From: CAZAQB01 sp964487155
Lineage (GTDB): Bacteria > Pseudomonadota > Gammaproteobacteria > Nitrococcales > Nitrococcaceae
DNA length: 6,236 bases
Reading direction: 5' to 3'
Assembly (NCBI GenBank): GCA_964487155.1
Contig: CAZAQB010000186.1
Coordinates: 1-6,236 of the forward strand
Each line of letters starts with the position of its first letter. Position 1 is the first letter of the stretch. The notes beneath the pieces were generated by a model, which saw only the letters and a program-made list of their open reading frames with translations, did no database searches and was not told the DNA's origin. This document shows, piece after piece, positions 1 through 5,731 of this stretch. The translations under genes and the position numbers were made by a program.

Positions 1-104
1 GATGCGGCGCTGGCGCGCCTTATCCGGCCTACGCGGGCCCGGCCGCGCCCCGGGGCCTGGGCGAAGGGCGTAGGCCGGATAAGCGAAGCGCATCCGGCGG
101 TTCG
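1..104. repeat. BIME copy A: inverted REP plus REP, cut by the window edge
   Basis: This is the first copy of a 104-bp unit repeated almost perfectly at 183-286, with one C/T difference at position 44 (226 in copy B). It holds an inverted REP (1-32, missing its first four bases at the window edge) and a forward REP (70-98). The forward REP reads GTAG, GCCGGAT, an 11-nt centre, then ATCCGGC. The two face each other with their GTAG/CTAC ends inward, 37 bp apart. Together they give a perfect 16-bp inverted repeat, 19-34 against 68-83, around a 33-nt GC-rich loop. The GTAG head and imperfect palindrome are the known hallmarks of REP sequences mobilised in trans by RAYT (TnpA-REP) transposases. 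The inverted REP closely matches the form known from enteric bacteria. Likely roles, inferred from the family, are mRNA 3' stabilisation, termination or nucleoid-protein binding. Confidence 0.85.
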
Positions 105-178
105 CCGTCGCCGCGGTGGGCTGCGTGGTGCCGTGCCGTGGGTATGGCCGGGCGCGGGAGGCTCGGCGGGGCGGGGAC

Positions 179-286
179 GCCGGATGCGGCGCTGGCGCGC
201 CTTATCCGGCCTACGCGGGCCCGGCTGCGCCCCGGGGCCTGGGCGAAGGGCGTAGGCCGGATAAGCGAAGCGCATCCGGCGGTTCG
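179..286. repeat. BIME copy B: inverted REP plus REP
   Basis: This is the complete copy of the unit. The inverted REP spans 179-214, beginning GCCGGATG and ending ATCCGGCCTAC, and the forward REP spans 252-280. The two long complementary arms are 201-216 and 250-265. Positions 183-286 match 1-104 with one substitution, so the duplication is recent or the copies are being homogenised. The 78-bp spacer between the copies (105-182) is GC-rich and shows no recognisable gene or motif. Confidence 0.87.
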
Positions 287-289
287 GCT

Positions 290-336
290 GGGGCCTGGGC
301 GAAGGGCATAGGCCGGATAAGCGAAGCGCATCCGGC
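290..336. repeat. Third, partial BIME copy with a single REP ending on the receptor stop codon
   Basis: Positions 290-336 match 52-98 with one difference, G70 to A308, which changes the GTAG head to ATAG. The REP itself is 308-336. There is no inverted partner. The final C of the REP at 336 is also the last base of the TAG stop codon (336-338, minus strand) of the TonB-dependent receptor gene. The receptor transcript therefore enters the hairpin the moment translation stops. This placement fits REP elements, which usually sit directly downstream of coding sequences. Confidence 0.82.
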
Positions 337-2636
337 TAGAAGCTTGCCCGCAGCCCCACCCAGCCGCCGCGGGGCGCGCCGGGGCTGAGGAAGCGGGGGC
401 TGTCGAAGTTGTCCCCCAGTACCTCATCGGCCTCTCCCAGCAGTCCGAAGGTCTCGTAATCGGTGTCGAACAGGTTCTCCACCGAGGCGAACACGGCCAG
501 GTGGCGGTTCATCCGGTACTCGCCTCGCAGATTCACCACCGTGTAGCCGTCCACCGGATCGAGCTGGTTGGACTCGTCGCCCCGCAGCACCTGGTCGGAG
601 TTGTGGAGGAGCTCGCCGCCGATGCGCAGCCCCGGCAGGGCCTCCACGCTGGCGCCGGCCTTGAACAGGTTCTCCGGGATGCCGGGCAGCCGATCGCCCT
701 TCTCTACCTGGATCTCGTTGTTGGCGTCGGCCAGGGGATGGTTGGCGCTGGCGATGCGCAAGGGGTCGCGGAACTCGGCGTCCAGCCGAGTGTAGGCCAG
801 GAACCAGTCGACCGGCCCCAGGGCGCCGGAGAGGTTCAGCTCCAGGCCCCGGCGGCGGGTGTCGCCGACGTTGTCGAAGAAGCCCTCGCTGGCCAGGGTG
901 CCGGCGCTGATGAAGATGATGTCGTCGTCGTTGACGGTGTTGAACGCGGCCAGGGACCACTGGATGCCCTGCCAGCGCCCGCGCAGACCCACCTCGCCGG
1001 TGCGGGCCACCACGTCGTCCAGGGGCGGGTCGGCGAGGAAGGCGTTGGGCAGCCGGCAGGGGTCTTCGGGGTCGGCGCAGGTCAGTTCCACCGGTGTCGG
1101 CGCCCGGTTGGACTCGCTGTAGCTGCCGAACACGGTCAGCAGCGGGCTGACCCGGTAGGTGAGCCCTGCCGAGGGGTTGAAGCGTGAGAAGGTATGGTCG
1201 CCGTTGAGGGCCGTGCCCAGCTGGTCGTCCAGCTCGATGTTGGTGCGGTTGTAGCGCCCGGCGAGGGTCAGGTCCAGCCCTTCCGCCAGGGTCAGGATGT
1301 CCAGGAAATATAGGCTGTAATTGCGATTCTCGGTGTCCACGCCGACGAAGGACTCGCCGTCTGGGATGCCGCTGCCCACGGCGCGGCGGGTGTCGTCCAG
1401 GCTGGCGAGCTCGGTGCGGGAGTCGAACTCCACCTCGGCGGCGTCCACCGAGCCGCCCAGCACCAGGCGGTTGGGCCGTCCCAGCAGGGCCCGCTCCAGG
1501 CTGACCTGCAGGCTGCCGCCGAAGGCCCGCTGCTCGGTCTGGCTGGTGTTGATGGTGCCCCCTTCCACGGCGTCGCTGGCGGCGACCGGGTCACCGCTGG
1601 CGTCTTCCACCACCTCTTCGTCTGCGCCCTCTTCCTCCTCGCACAGCAGCCCGGCGTTGGCCGGCTCTTCGCACTCCTCGAAGTCGGAATCGTCACCGTT
1701 CAGGGTGTCGATGTTGCTGCGCCGGAAGTAGGCATTTGAGTCCAGCTCCAGGCCGTCGGCCAGCTGCCGGCTGGCCTCCAGGTTGGCCATGAAAAGAGAA
1801 TTCTCGGTCTGGTCAGGGTGGGTGAAGATGGCCTCCCGATCCTGTTCCAGCAACTGCTCCGGGGAGGCCCCGTTGCCGATCAGGTCGGTGTCGGCGCCGG
1901 TGAGGTTGAGCCGCAGGCTGTTGCGCTCGTCTTCCCAGCCGAAGCTGCCGAAGCCGCTGAACGCCTCTGAGGGGGAGAAATCCCGCCAGCCGTCCTCGTC
2001 GAAGTATTCGCCGGTGACGAAGTAGTCGAAGCCCGCGTGGCGCCCACCGCTTTGCCCCTGCAGTTGCACGCGGCCGAAGGAGCCGTAGGTCAGCGCCCCG
2101 GAGGTACCGGGATCGGTGTGGCCGGTCTTGGTGCGCAGGGACAGCGCCCCGCCCAGGGTGTTCAGCCCAAACAGGGGGTTGGAACCCGGGATCAGGTTCA
2201 CGCTGCCGATGGCCGACTCCGGGATCAACGCCCAGTTGACAGTGTCCCCGAAGGGCTCGTTCACGCGCACGCCGTTCTGGTAGACGGACAGGCCCTGGGG
2301 CAGGCCCAGCAGCGGCGAGGCGGTGAAGCCCCGGTACTGCACGTCCGGCTGCAGAGGGTTGTTCTGGGCCTCGTTCAGGTGGACGCTGCCGAGCCGCCGG
2401 TTCATGAAGCTGGTGAGGTCGGGGGCCTGGCTGTCCCGCAGATCGGCGCCGGTGGCGGTCTGCACATTGGCCGGGACACGATCCCGGTCGATGCCGGCGC
2501 CGTGGGTCGGGGTGATGCCGATGACCTCGATGGGGTCGAGTTGAAGCGGCGCCTGCTGGGCCGTGGCCGGGCCGCCGATACCGAGCCCCATAGCGGTCGC
2601 CGCGGCAAGCAGCCGCACGTGTGGACGGGCCTGCAT
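336..2636 (-). CDS. TonB-dependent outer-membrane receptor
   Basis: This is a 766-residue outer-membrane importer that would take up a scarce ligand using energy from TonB-ExbBD. An export signal (residues 1-26, cut after ATA) is followed by a TonB-box-like DPIEVIG at 34-40. A plug domain spans about 52-170, with YRGF at 101-104, VYQNGVRVNEPFGD at 118-131 and the LGGALSL strand near 161. A 22-strand-type barrel follows and ends in a terminal Phe, the usual BAM insertion signal. The ATG start is set by AGGAGG at 2641-2646, four bases upstream, and by the signal peptide. Length is normal for the family. One predicted loop (315-345) has 16 Asp/Glu in 31 residues, no Lys or Arg, and cysteines at 322 and 332; a second Cys pair lies at 520 and 527. 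The ligand cannot be read from the sequence. The neighbouring cytochrome and MoxY-like kinase make PQQ or a metal such as a lanthanide or copper reasonable guesses, but a siderophore is not excluded. Confidence 0.93.
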   Translation of the reverse strand: MQARPHVRLLAAATAMGLGIGGPATAQQAPLQLDPIEVIGITPTHGAGIDRDRVPANVQTATGADLRDSQAPDLTSFMNRRLGSVHLNEAQNNPLQPDVQYRGFTASPLLGLPQGLSVYQNGVRVNEPFGDTVNWALIPESAIGSVNLIPGSNPLFGLNTLGGALSLRTKTGHTDPGTSGALTYGSFGRVQLQGQSGGRHAGFDYFVTGEYFDEDGWRDFSPSEAFSGFGSFGWEDERNSLRLNLTGADTDLIGNGASPEQLLEQDREAIFTHPDQTENSLFMANLEASRQLADGLELDSNAYFRRSNIDTLNGDDSDFEECEEPANAGLLCEEEEGADEEVVEDASGDPVAASDAVEGGTINTSQTEQRAFGGSLQVSLERALLGRPNRLVLGGSVDAAEVEFDSRTELASLDDTRRAVGSGIPDGESFVGVDTENRNYSLYFLDILTLAEGLDLTLAGRYNRTNIELDDQLGTALNGDHTFSRFNPSAGLTYRVSPLLTVFGSYSESNRAPTPVELTCADPEDPCRLPNAFLADPPLDDVVARTGEVGLRGRWQGIQWSLAAFNTVNDDDIIFISAGTLASEGFFDNVGDTRRRGLELNLSGALGPVDWFLAYTRLDAEFRDPLRIASANHPLADANNEIQVEKGDRLPGIPENLFKAGASVEALPGLRIGGELLHNSDQVLRGDESNQLDPVDGYTVVNLRGEYRMNRHLAVFASVENLFDTDYETFGLLGEADEVLGDNFDSPRFLSPGAPRGGWVGLRASF

Positions 2637-2720
2637 GTCTCCTCCTGCCTGCGCATTCTTTGTCGTAATGCACTGCAGTCTGGAACCCGGCAGGCAGGGC
2701 CGGAATGGGAGTTTTTCCCG
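2637..2720 (-). promoter_or_regulatory. Leader of the TonB receptor with a candidate operator dyad
   Basis: This 84-bp spacer separates the kinase stop from the receptor start and is richer in A/T than its surroundings. It contains the receptor Shine-Dalgarno (2641-2646). Immediately upstream of that is a 19-bp dyad, GCATT-N9-AATGC, at 2653-2671, followed by the palindrome ACTGCAGT at 2672-2679. A half-decent -10 (AAGAAT on the minus strand) overlaps the dyad, but no convincing -35 is visible. NarL/FixJ regulators bind short inverted half-sites, so the neighbouring regulator is the natural candidate to bind here. That is inference: dyads this short also arise by chance, and the gene could simply be read through from the kinase. 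Confidence 0.35.
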
Positions 2721-4079
2721 TCAGGGCGGCGTGCGGTCCGTGGCCGGCGGGGCGGGCAGGCAGGCCTCCATCAGGGTTCCAGCGCCGGGCCGGCTGGTCA
2801 CGCGCAGTTCGCCATCCAGGGCGCGGATGCGCTCCTCCATGCCGGCGAGGCCGAGCCCCCGGGGCGTGTGCCGGGGCTCGAAGCCGCAGCCGTCGTCCCG
2901 CACCCGCAGCCCCAGGCGGCCATCCAGCCGCTGCACCAGGCAGACCCGGACCCGGCCGGCCCGGGCATGGCGCTCCACGTTGGTGAGCGCCTCCTGGATG
3001 ACCCGGTAGACCTGGATGGCGCGGTCCGGGGCGATGGGGTCCACCGGGCCCCGCAGCCCCAGCCGGACCCGCAGGCGGGGGTTGCGCTGTGCCAGCTGGT
3101 GGACCAGCTGGCGCAGGGTGGCCGCCAGCCCCAGTTCCTCGAGCATGACCGGGTGCAGGCGGCGGATCATCTGCCGCACCTGTCCCAGCACCTCCGCGGC
3201 GATGCCGCGAATGGCCGCCGCCTGGCGCCCCGCCGGGCGCTCGGCCCCGGCCTCGCGGATCAGCTCGGCATGGGCCTGGATGGCGCTCAGCGACTGGCCC
3301 AGCTCGTCGTGGAGCTCCCGTGCGAGGCGGCGCCGCTCGTCTTCCTGGATGCGCAGGTTGAGCCGGGCCAGGCGCCGGGTCTCGGCGGTACTGCGCTCCA
3401 GGGTGGCGGCCATATGGTTGAAAATACTGGCCATGGCGCTGAATTCAGCCAGCCGCGAGCCGGCCAGCCGGCAGCGATAGTCGCCGCTCTCGATGCCCCG
3501 CAGGCCGGCCATCACCCGATCCAGGGGGGCGGTCACCGAGCGCAGGCCGAAGAAGACCCCGCCGCCGGCCACCAGCGCCACCGCCAGGATGCTGGCCAGC
3601 ACGCTCCGGGTGTCGCGCCACACCTCGTCGATCTCGTCGCCGGCCTCCGCGCGGACCACCACGACCGCCTGGGTGGACCCCAACGCCACCTGGCGGCGGA
3701 ACTCCATGGGCTGAGAGGGCTGCAGCAGGGCGGCGAACCAGTCGGGTGCGTCCCGCGCCACCGTGCGGCGGCAGCCGTCCCCCGGCAGCAGGTCGTCGCC
3801 GGCGGGATCCTGGACCGTGATGCACAGGTGGCGCACCTCCGGGGCGTCGTCCAGGGCGGCGATGCGGGCGAGTTGCCCGGGTTCCAGGGCCGCCGAGCGC
3901 ATGGCAGGCAGTACGTCCCCCAGCAACCGGGCGCTGAGCCGCCCCACCGAGGCCAGTTCCTCGGCGACCGCCTGGCGGGCGTTGTACACCACCAGCGCCA
4001 TGCTGAGCGCCAGCAGCAGGCCGAACACGCCGGCCAGCAGGGCGCCTACCGCAGTGCGCAGGCTCAGTCGCAGCGTCAT
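2721..4079 (-). CDS. Membrane sensor histidine kinase, NarX/UhpB (HisKA_3) class with MoxY-like sensor region
   Basis: This 452-residue inner-membrane kinase has transmembrane segments at about 10-32 and 160-179. They enclose a periplasmic sensor of about 125 residues with two cysteines, C86 and C103. A HAMP linker (about 180-232) leads into a HisKA_3 dimerisation domain. Its H-box is RELHDELGQSLSA, with the phospho-acceptor at H257. The HATPase domain has the N-box around N367 (QEALTNVERHA), DDGCGF at 395-400 and GLGLAGM at 408-414. This layout is that of LapD_MoxY_N/HAMP/HisKA_3 kinases such as MoxY of methanol-oxidation regulation; assignment to that sensor family is by layout and needs a profile search. 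An ATG 20 codons upstream is possible, but GGGAGGAG at 4085-4092, five bases before the chosen ATG, and an immediate N-terminal membrane helix favour this start. It almost certainly phosphorylates the regulator encoded just upstream. Confidence 0.92.
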   Translation of the reverse strand: MTLRLSLRTAVGALLAGVFGLLLALSMALVVYNARQAVAEELASVGRLSARLLGDVLPAMRSAALEPGQLARIAALDDAPEVRHLCITVQDPAGDDLLPGDGCRRTVARDAPDWFAALLQPSQPMEFRRQVALGSTQAVVVVRAEAGDEIDEVWRDTRSVLASILAVALVAGGGVFFGLRSVTAPLDRVMAGLRGIESGDYRCRLAGSRLAEFSAMASIFNHMAATLERSTAETRRLARLNLRIQEDERRRLARELHDELGQSLSAIQAHAELIREAGAERPAGRQAAAIRGIAAEVLGQVRQMIRRLHPVMLEELGLAATLRQLVHQLAQRNPRLRVRLGLRGPVDPIAPDRAIQVYRVIQEALTNVERHARAGRVRVCLVQRLDGRLGLRVRDDGCGFEPRHTPRGLGLAGMEERIRALDGELRVTSRPGAGTLMEACLPAPPATDRTPP

Positions 4080-4142
4080 GGGGACTCCTCCCAGGCAGCA
4101 GCAGGGAGACACCGGCGGCCGGACGGCCACGGGGCGCACCCG

Positions 4143-4176
4143 CCCGCTTGAGGCCCCGCGCGCCTCGCACTGCGGG
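4143..4176 (-). other. Possible intercistronic RNA hairpin between regulator and kinase
   Basis: The 105-bp gap between the regulator stop and the kinase start is unusually long for this otherwise overlapping cluster. Eight bases past the stop, the transcript can fold into a nested stem. The outer arms are CCCGC/GCGGG (4143-4147 and 4172-4176) and the inner arms are GAGGC/GCCTC (4150-4154 and 4162-4166) with a 7-nt loop. There is no U tract, so it is not a standard terminator. It could act as an mRNA processing or stability element that sets kinase levels below regulator levels. In such GC-rich DNA, short stems are common by chance. Confidence 0.3.
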
Positions 4177-4184
4177 TCAGGCTG

Positions 4185-4856
4185 TCACGGTTCCAGCACC
4201 CCGTGGCGGATGGCGAGCCGGGCGAGCTCGGCGCTGCCGCTGACTCCCAGCTTGGCGCGGATCCGGGTGTTGTAGTTGGCGACGGTCTTGGCGCTGAGGC
4301 AGAGCAGCCCTGCGATCTCCGGCACGCAGCGGCCGGCGGCCAGCAGCCGGAAGACTTCGAACTCCCGCGGCCCGAGGCGGGTCAGGGGGACGGCCGGTCC
4401 GGCACGCTGCCGCGACACCGCCTCGGAAACGTCCGTGGACAGGTAGCGCCGGCCGGCGGCCACGGTCTCCACCGCGCGGCGCAGGACCTCCGCGGCGCTG
4501 GACTTGGTGACATAGCCCAGCGCGCCGCAGGCGAGAGCGTGCTCGGCGAAATCGGCCTCGTCGTGGATGCTGAACACCAGCACCCGGGCGGCGGGCTCGC
4601 GGGCGCGGATCCGGCGCAGGGTCTCCAGGCCGCTGATGCCGGGCAGGGTCAGATCCAGCAGCACCACGTCGAAGGGCGTGCCCGTGAAGGCGCGGTAGGC
4701 GGCCTCGCCGCTGTCCGCCTCGACGATCGACATGGGGCGGGCTGCCGACTCCAGCAGGGCCCGGTATCCGGCGCGCACCACCGCATGGTCGTCCACCAGC
4801 AGCACGCGCAGCGCGCGGCCGGCCTGCGGCCGCGGCATTGCCGCCGGCCGTGGCAT
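4185..4856 (-). CDS. NarL/FixJ-family response regulator (REC plus LuxR-type HTH)
   Basis: This 223-residue DNA-binding regulator is intact. The receiver domain (about 16-130) shows the acidic pair D22/D23, phospho-acceptor D68 in VVLLDLTLPG, S96 in the switch position and K118 in YVTKS. A linker leads to a LuxR/GerE helix-turn-helix (about 156-218) with LGPREFEVFRLLAAG and the recognition segment LSAKTVANYNTRIRAKLGV. The reading frame is open 25 codons further upstream, but the ATG at 4856 is preferred. It overlaps the Sel1 gene stop in a TGATG junction, implying translational coupling, and has GGGAG about nine bases upstream. A second in-frame ATG lies six codons further in. The kinase gene follows on the same strand, so this is its cognate regulator. 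The class matches ExaE/AgmR/MoxX-type regulators of alcohol oxidation as well as NarL and UhpA; targets are not identifiable from the protein alone. Confidence 0.94.
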   Translation of the reverse strand: MPRPAAMPRPQAGRALRVLLVDDHAVVRAGYRALLESAARPMSIVEADSGEAAYRAFTGTPFDVVLLDLTLPGISGLETLRRIRAREPAARVLVFSIHDEADFAEHALACGALGYVTKSSAAEVLRRAVETVAAGRRYLSTDVSEAVSRQRAGPAVPLTRLGPREFEVFRLLAAGRCVPEIAGLLCLSAKTVANYNTRIRAKLGVSGSAELARLAIRHGVLEP

Positions 4857-5731
4857 CAGGGGCTCTCCCGGCGCAGCGTCTCCAGCGCCGCCGCCGCCCC
4901 GGAATGCCCCTGGGCGGCGGCGCGCTGCCACAAGCCCCGCGCCGCGTCCCGGTCCTGCTCCCGGCCGCGGCCGGTGGCGTACATCACGCCCAGGGCATAC
5001 TGGGCCAGGGGGTCGCCGGCCTCGGCCGAGGCGGCGAGCAGCCGGGCGGCGGTATCCAGGTCGCGGGGCACGCCCCGGCCGGCCTCGTGCATCAGTGCCA
5101 GGCGGGTGCCGGCCCGGGCGTGGCCGGCCTCGGCCAGCTCCCGCAGCCGTGCCGCGGCCGCTGGCGCGTCGCCCGCCGCCAGCAGCCGGTCGGCCTCGGC
5201 CAGGGCCGGTTCCTCGCCGTCACCCCGCAGCCGGCGCAGCCAGTCCGCGGCGTCCTCGTCCCCGGCGGCGGCCGCCAGGGCGAACCAGTGCCGGGCGGCC
5301 TGCGCATCCCGGGCCACGCCCTCGCCGGTGGCGTGCAGCACGCCCAGGCGGTAGGCGGCCCGCACGCTGCCCTCCCGGGCCGCGCGGCGGTAGGTGTCCA
5401 GGGCGCGGGCCGGGTCGGCGGGCACGGCCAGACCGTCCTCGTACAGGCTGGCGAGTTCGAACAGCGCCTCCGCCCGCGCCGCACCCTCGGTCTCGGCGAT
5501 GGCCTCCCAGCGCAGCCGGGCCCCCTCGTAGTCCGCCATCTTGTAGCGGGCGTAAGCCTCCAGCAGCTGAATCATGGGCGGCTGATCGGTGAAGCCGGGG
5601 GGCAGGGGGGGGGGCTGCGCGGCCGCCGCGCCGCCCAGCAGACAGGCCGCCAGGGCCCGGGCGGCGGGGCCCCGTGCCCTGCCGGTGGCGCTACTCCAGG
5701 GCCAGGATCCAGTCCACCAGGGCCTCGGCAT
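4856..5731 (-). CDS. Exported Sel1-repeat (TPR-like) protein
   Basis: This 291-residue protein is predicted to be periplasmic and to act as a protein-protein scaffold. A long N-terminal region with Arg residues at 18, 20 and 25 precedes a short hydrophobic core (26-38, ALAACLLGGAAAA) and a likely cleavage at AAA/Q39. A proline-rich linker follows. Four Sel1-type units are recognisable at about 88-122, 123-158, 206-241 and 242-278, with cores such as AAYRLGVLHATGEGV, TRLALMHEAGRGV and AQYALGVMYATGRG. The segment 159-205 is helical and degenerate. The start is supported by GGAGGAG at 5736-5742, four bases before the ATG, inside the cytochrome gene; the two frames overlap by 41 bp. No other ATG or GTG is available before the signal core. 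C30 sits in an LAAC that resembles a lipobox, but almost no hydrophobic stretch precedes it. The partner is unknown; the upstream cytochrome is an obvious candidate. Confidence 0.85.
   Translation of the reverse strand: MPRPWWTGSWPWSSATGRARGPAARALAACLLGGAAAAQPPPLPPGFTDQPPMIQLLEAYARYKMADYEGARLRWEAIAETEGAARAEALFELASLYEDGLAVPADPARALDTYRRAAREGSVRAAYRLGVLHATGEGVARDAQAARHWFALAAAAGDEDAADWLRRLRGDGEEPALAEADRLLAAGDAPAAAARLRELAEAGHARAGTRLALMHEAGRGVPRDLDTAARLLAASAEAGDPLAQYALGVMYATGRGREQDRDAARGLWQRAAAQGHSGAAAALETLRRESP
5605..5614. repeat. Homopolymeric G10 (C10 in the coding strand) tract in the Sel1 gene
   Basis: Ten consecutive G on the plus strand encode part of the proline run just after the predicted signal peptide (residues 40-42 and flanks). 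A second run of six G lies two bases away at 5597-5602. Tracts of this length are prone to slipped-strand mispairing, and a one-base change would frameshift the protein near residue 42, before every Sel1 unit. It is equally a known weak spot for sequencing and assembly. Confidence 0.75.

Noticed and set aside
1..336. A CRISPR array
   Set aside because: The units are inverted pairs with conserved inner spacers; the spacers are not unique and the repeat period is irregular (182 bp, then 56 bp).
29..427. A small gene covering the repeat region on either strand
   Set aside because: The open frames consist of repeated REP translations and overlap the receptor C-terminus. They have no ribosome-binding or domain support.
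2672..2679. ACTGCAGT as an independent operator
   Set aside because: A single 8-bp palindrome is expected by chance; it is kept only as part of the neighbouring dyad.
2707..2720. A terminator after the kinase (GGGA-GTTTT-TCCC)
   Set aside because: The stem is only four base pairs, and no U tract follows it in the direction of transcription.
2037..4151. A 704-codon open frame on the plus strand across the receptor start and the kinase gene
   Set aside because: It is antisense to two well-supported genes. Its residues are Gly/Gln/Ala/His-rich without domain logic, as expected from the opposite strand of GC-rich coding DNA.
5640..5650. A lipoprotein signal (LAAC, C30) in the Sel1 protein
   Set aside because: The hydrophobic core lies after the cysteine instead of before it, so ordinary signal peptidase cleavage near residue 38 is more likely.
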